Shown one piece after another: positions 6,099 to 7,759 of a stretch of 7,759 bases of DNA (positions are counted from its first letter, which is position 1; each line of letters opens with the position of its first letter). A model generated the notes under the pieces. It made no database searches. It saw only the letters and a list, made by a program, of their open reading frames with translations, and was not told where the DNA came from. This DNA is from an uncultured Clostridia bacterium (lineage in GTDB: Bacteria; Bacillota_A; Clostridia; Oscillospirales; Oscillospiraceae): assembly GCA_946410505.1 (NCBI GenBank), contig CAMKAP010000089.1:1-7759 (forward strand). The letters run 5' to 3'. Both the position numbers and the translations under genes were made by a program.

Positions 6099-7208
6099 TC
6101 ACGCCGCCGGAGCAAGCTCCGTGACCTGGGGGCGGTACTGCTCTTCCGCCGGGACGATCCCCTCCGGGTAGATCACGGCAAAGTCGTTCTTCATGGAGAT
6201 CGGAATATAGCCCATGGCCAGGTAATCCGCGGACTTCGCAGCCCAGTCCTGTCTGCCCCATTCTCTGACCTCATCGTCCGCGACGACCATATAGGCCTGC
6301 GCGGGATAGGGATTGCGGCTGTCGATGGTGTAGTTCATCATGCTGGTATCGCTCCCGCTGTTGCCGAAGGCCAGCACCGGACGCTGACCGATCTCCCGTT
6401 CAATGTAAATGGCCTTGTTGGCGTTCAGGTTTTTCTGGATAAAACCGCCGGTGAGCACCAGCTCATCCCCGTCCGCATACTTGAAATTCATGTTGGACGC
6501 TTCGTCCTCGTGGCCCTTCACCTTGACCTCGAAATCCGTACCGATCACGTGATTTGGCGCCACATAGTCTTTGATGGGGGAATTGGCCACGATGGCGCGA
6601 GTGGTCGTGCGCTCCGTGCCGCTGATCACATAGATCTGGAAGCCGTTTTCATACAGGAACTGCACCACTTCCACCATGGGGAGATAGAAGTTGTCGATGT
6701 AGCGCATGTTCTCAAAACTCGCGGTCTGCTTCTGGCCGAAGGCGGCGGCGTACTCGGAAAACTCTTCTACCGTCATCCCGGCGTAGGCCCTGGCAAAGTT
6801 CCGCGCCAGCGACTCGTCTGCCAGATAGCCCGGCTGGATGGATGCGGCAACCTCCTTGAGCTCGTCGGAGACGCGCTCCGGATGATCGTGCAGGCAGAAT
6901 TCGATAAACATCATTGTGTCGTAATAGGTATAGTAGGTTTCGCAGGTCAGCGTACCGTCCATGTCAAACACGGCGATGCGGTCTTTTTCCGGAATGAAGT
7001 TTTCTTTGTCTTCAGGGTTCGTGACTTTCGCCACATAGTCCCGCAGCTCCTTCGCAGGCACGGAATTTTCCGACCAGCAGCGGCTCAGTGGGGGGGCTGC
7101 AGCCCGGTTTTCCTGCACCGAGAAACGGATTCCCACGGCGAGCGCAACGGCGAGAATCAAAAGCACAACGACAAGTACAGCGATTTTGACGAGATTGCGA
7201 TTGTTCAT
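6099..7208 (-). CDS. Membrane-anchored or secreted HAD-superfamily phosphatase
   Basis: This 369-residue protein has an N-terminal hydrophobic segment (about 8-28), either a membrane anchor or an uncleaved signal, so the enzyme should act outside the membrane. HAD motif I is FDMDGT (81-86), with Asp 82 as nucleophile and Asp 84 as general acid/base. Motif II is VISGTE (194-199). Motif IV is FGNSGSD (271-277), with Asp 277 binding Mg2+. The motif III lysine is probably one of those at 259-265. The stretch ELRDYVAKVTNPEDKENF (54-71) before motif I, and the helical cap between motifs I and II, match extracytoplasmic phosphoserine-phosphatase-like HAD enzymes of the phosphorylcholine-phosphatase type; the substrate is not determined. 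GAGGG precedes the ATG by about eight bases. I found no clear promoter between it and the rpsI terminator. Confidence 0.87.
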   Translation of the reverse strand: MNNRNLVKIAVLVVVLLILAVALAVGIRFSVQENRAAAPPLSRCWSENSVPAKELRDYVAKVTNPEDKENFIPEKDRIAVFDMDGTLTCETYYTYYDTMMFIEFCLHDHPERVSDELKEVAASIQPGYLADESLARNFARAYAGMTVEEFSEYAAAFGQKQTASFENMRYIDNFYLPMVEVVQFLYENGFQIYVISGTERTTTRAIVANSPIKDYVAPNHVIGTDFEVKVKGHEDEASNMNFKYADGDELVLTGGFIQKNLNANKAIYIEREIGQRPVLAFGNSGSDTSMMNYTIDSRNPYPAQAYMVVADDEVREWGRQDWAAKSADYLAMGYIPISMKNDFAVIYPEGIVPAEEQYRPQVTELAPAA

Positions 7209-7240
7209 ATTCTTTTCCCTCTTCCATCATGTAGAACCCA

Positions 7241-7278
7241 TCAGCGTTTGCTGAACTGCGGCGGGCGGCACAGACCGG
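7241..7278 (-). pseudogene. Degenerate duplicate of the rpsI 3' end
   Basis: Bases 7243-7258 match the rpsI end at 7343-7358 with one substitution, exactly 100 bases apart. After a 7-base deletion, 7259-7269 match 7366-7376 perfectly, and a weaker CAGACCG/GAGACCG match follows. Read on the minus strand it still ends in codons for PQFSKR and a stop (TGA), like true S9. It lies between the rpsI terminator and the phosphatase start and has no start of its own. It looks like a relic of a local duplication or of an element that inserted into the 3' end of rpsI. Confidence 0.75.
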
Positions 7279-7299
7279 AAGCAGCCATCCGCCGATAAA

Positions 7300-7327
7300 A
7301 ACGGACAGTTCCGAAGAACTGTCCGTT
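7300..7327 (-). terminator. Intrinsic terminator of rpsI
   Basis: Minus-strand RNA forms a perfect 12-bp stem, AACGGACAGTTC with GAACTGTCCGTT, closed by a C(UUCG)G tetraloop and followed by more T before ATCGG. It begins 13 bases after the rpsI stop codon. The stem is nearly the same as that at 4111-4136 and shares its outer eight pairs with 2195-2226. Confidence 0.9.
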
Positions 7328-7340
7328 GTAGGTCTGCAGT

Positions 7341-7751
<411 letters not shown>

Positions 7752-7759
7752 AGTTTCTT

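Noticed and set aside
6099..6125. Terminator after the phosphatase gene (CGGAG-CTTG-CTCCG)
   Set aside because: The stem is only five pairs, lies within the last codons and has no T run after it.
3547..6171. A very long plus-strand open frame (874 codons) antisense to the MATE and lipoprotein genes
   Set aside because: It is low in recognisable motifs, rich in His, Gln and Arg, spans the intergenic terminator and promoters, and opposes two well-supported genes. GC-rich coding DNA commonly leaves such open antisense frames.

Overview
The window looks like chromosomal DNA of a GC-rich, anaerobic, low-redox Firmicute, most likely a gut clostridium of the Oscillospiraceae type. This is inferred from the clostridial look of the ribosomal protein S9, an EFR1-type flavodoxin/ferredoxin fusion, a lipoprotein signal of the LLLCAC kind, strong AGGAGG-like ribosome sites and GC-rich codon use. 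No species can be named from sequence alone.

All six supported genes lie on the minus strand, so the window is best read from right to left. At the right edge is rpsI (S9), whose usual partner rplM would lie just outside. Its terminator is followed by a short degenerate copy of the rpsI 3' end. Next come a membrane-anchored HAD-superfamily phosphatase, a MATE-type transporter fused to an RsbW-like ATP-binding domain with its own strong promoter, and a large lipoprotein made of two copies of a cysteine-laddered right-handed beta-helix. Last is a two-gene operon for an atypical short-chain dehydrogenase/reductase and an EFR1-family flavodoxin-ferredoxin protein.

The left 490 bases hold no credible gene. 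They are an almost gapless chain of about a dozen different perfect or near-perfect hairpins. Two copies of one 35-base palindromic sequence bracket the chain, and it contains a nested long-range stem that competes with local hairpins. This is the least explained part of the window.

Three intergenic terminators share the same outer stem (ACGGACAG/CTGTCCGT) although they follow unrelated genes. The genes do not form one obvious pathway. rpsI is housekeeping; the phosphatase, transporter, lipoprotein and redox operon look like accessory units placed downstream of it. The strongest candidates for something undescribed are the hairpin array, the MATE/RsbW fusion and the duplicated Cys-ladder lipoprotein.
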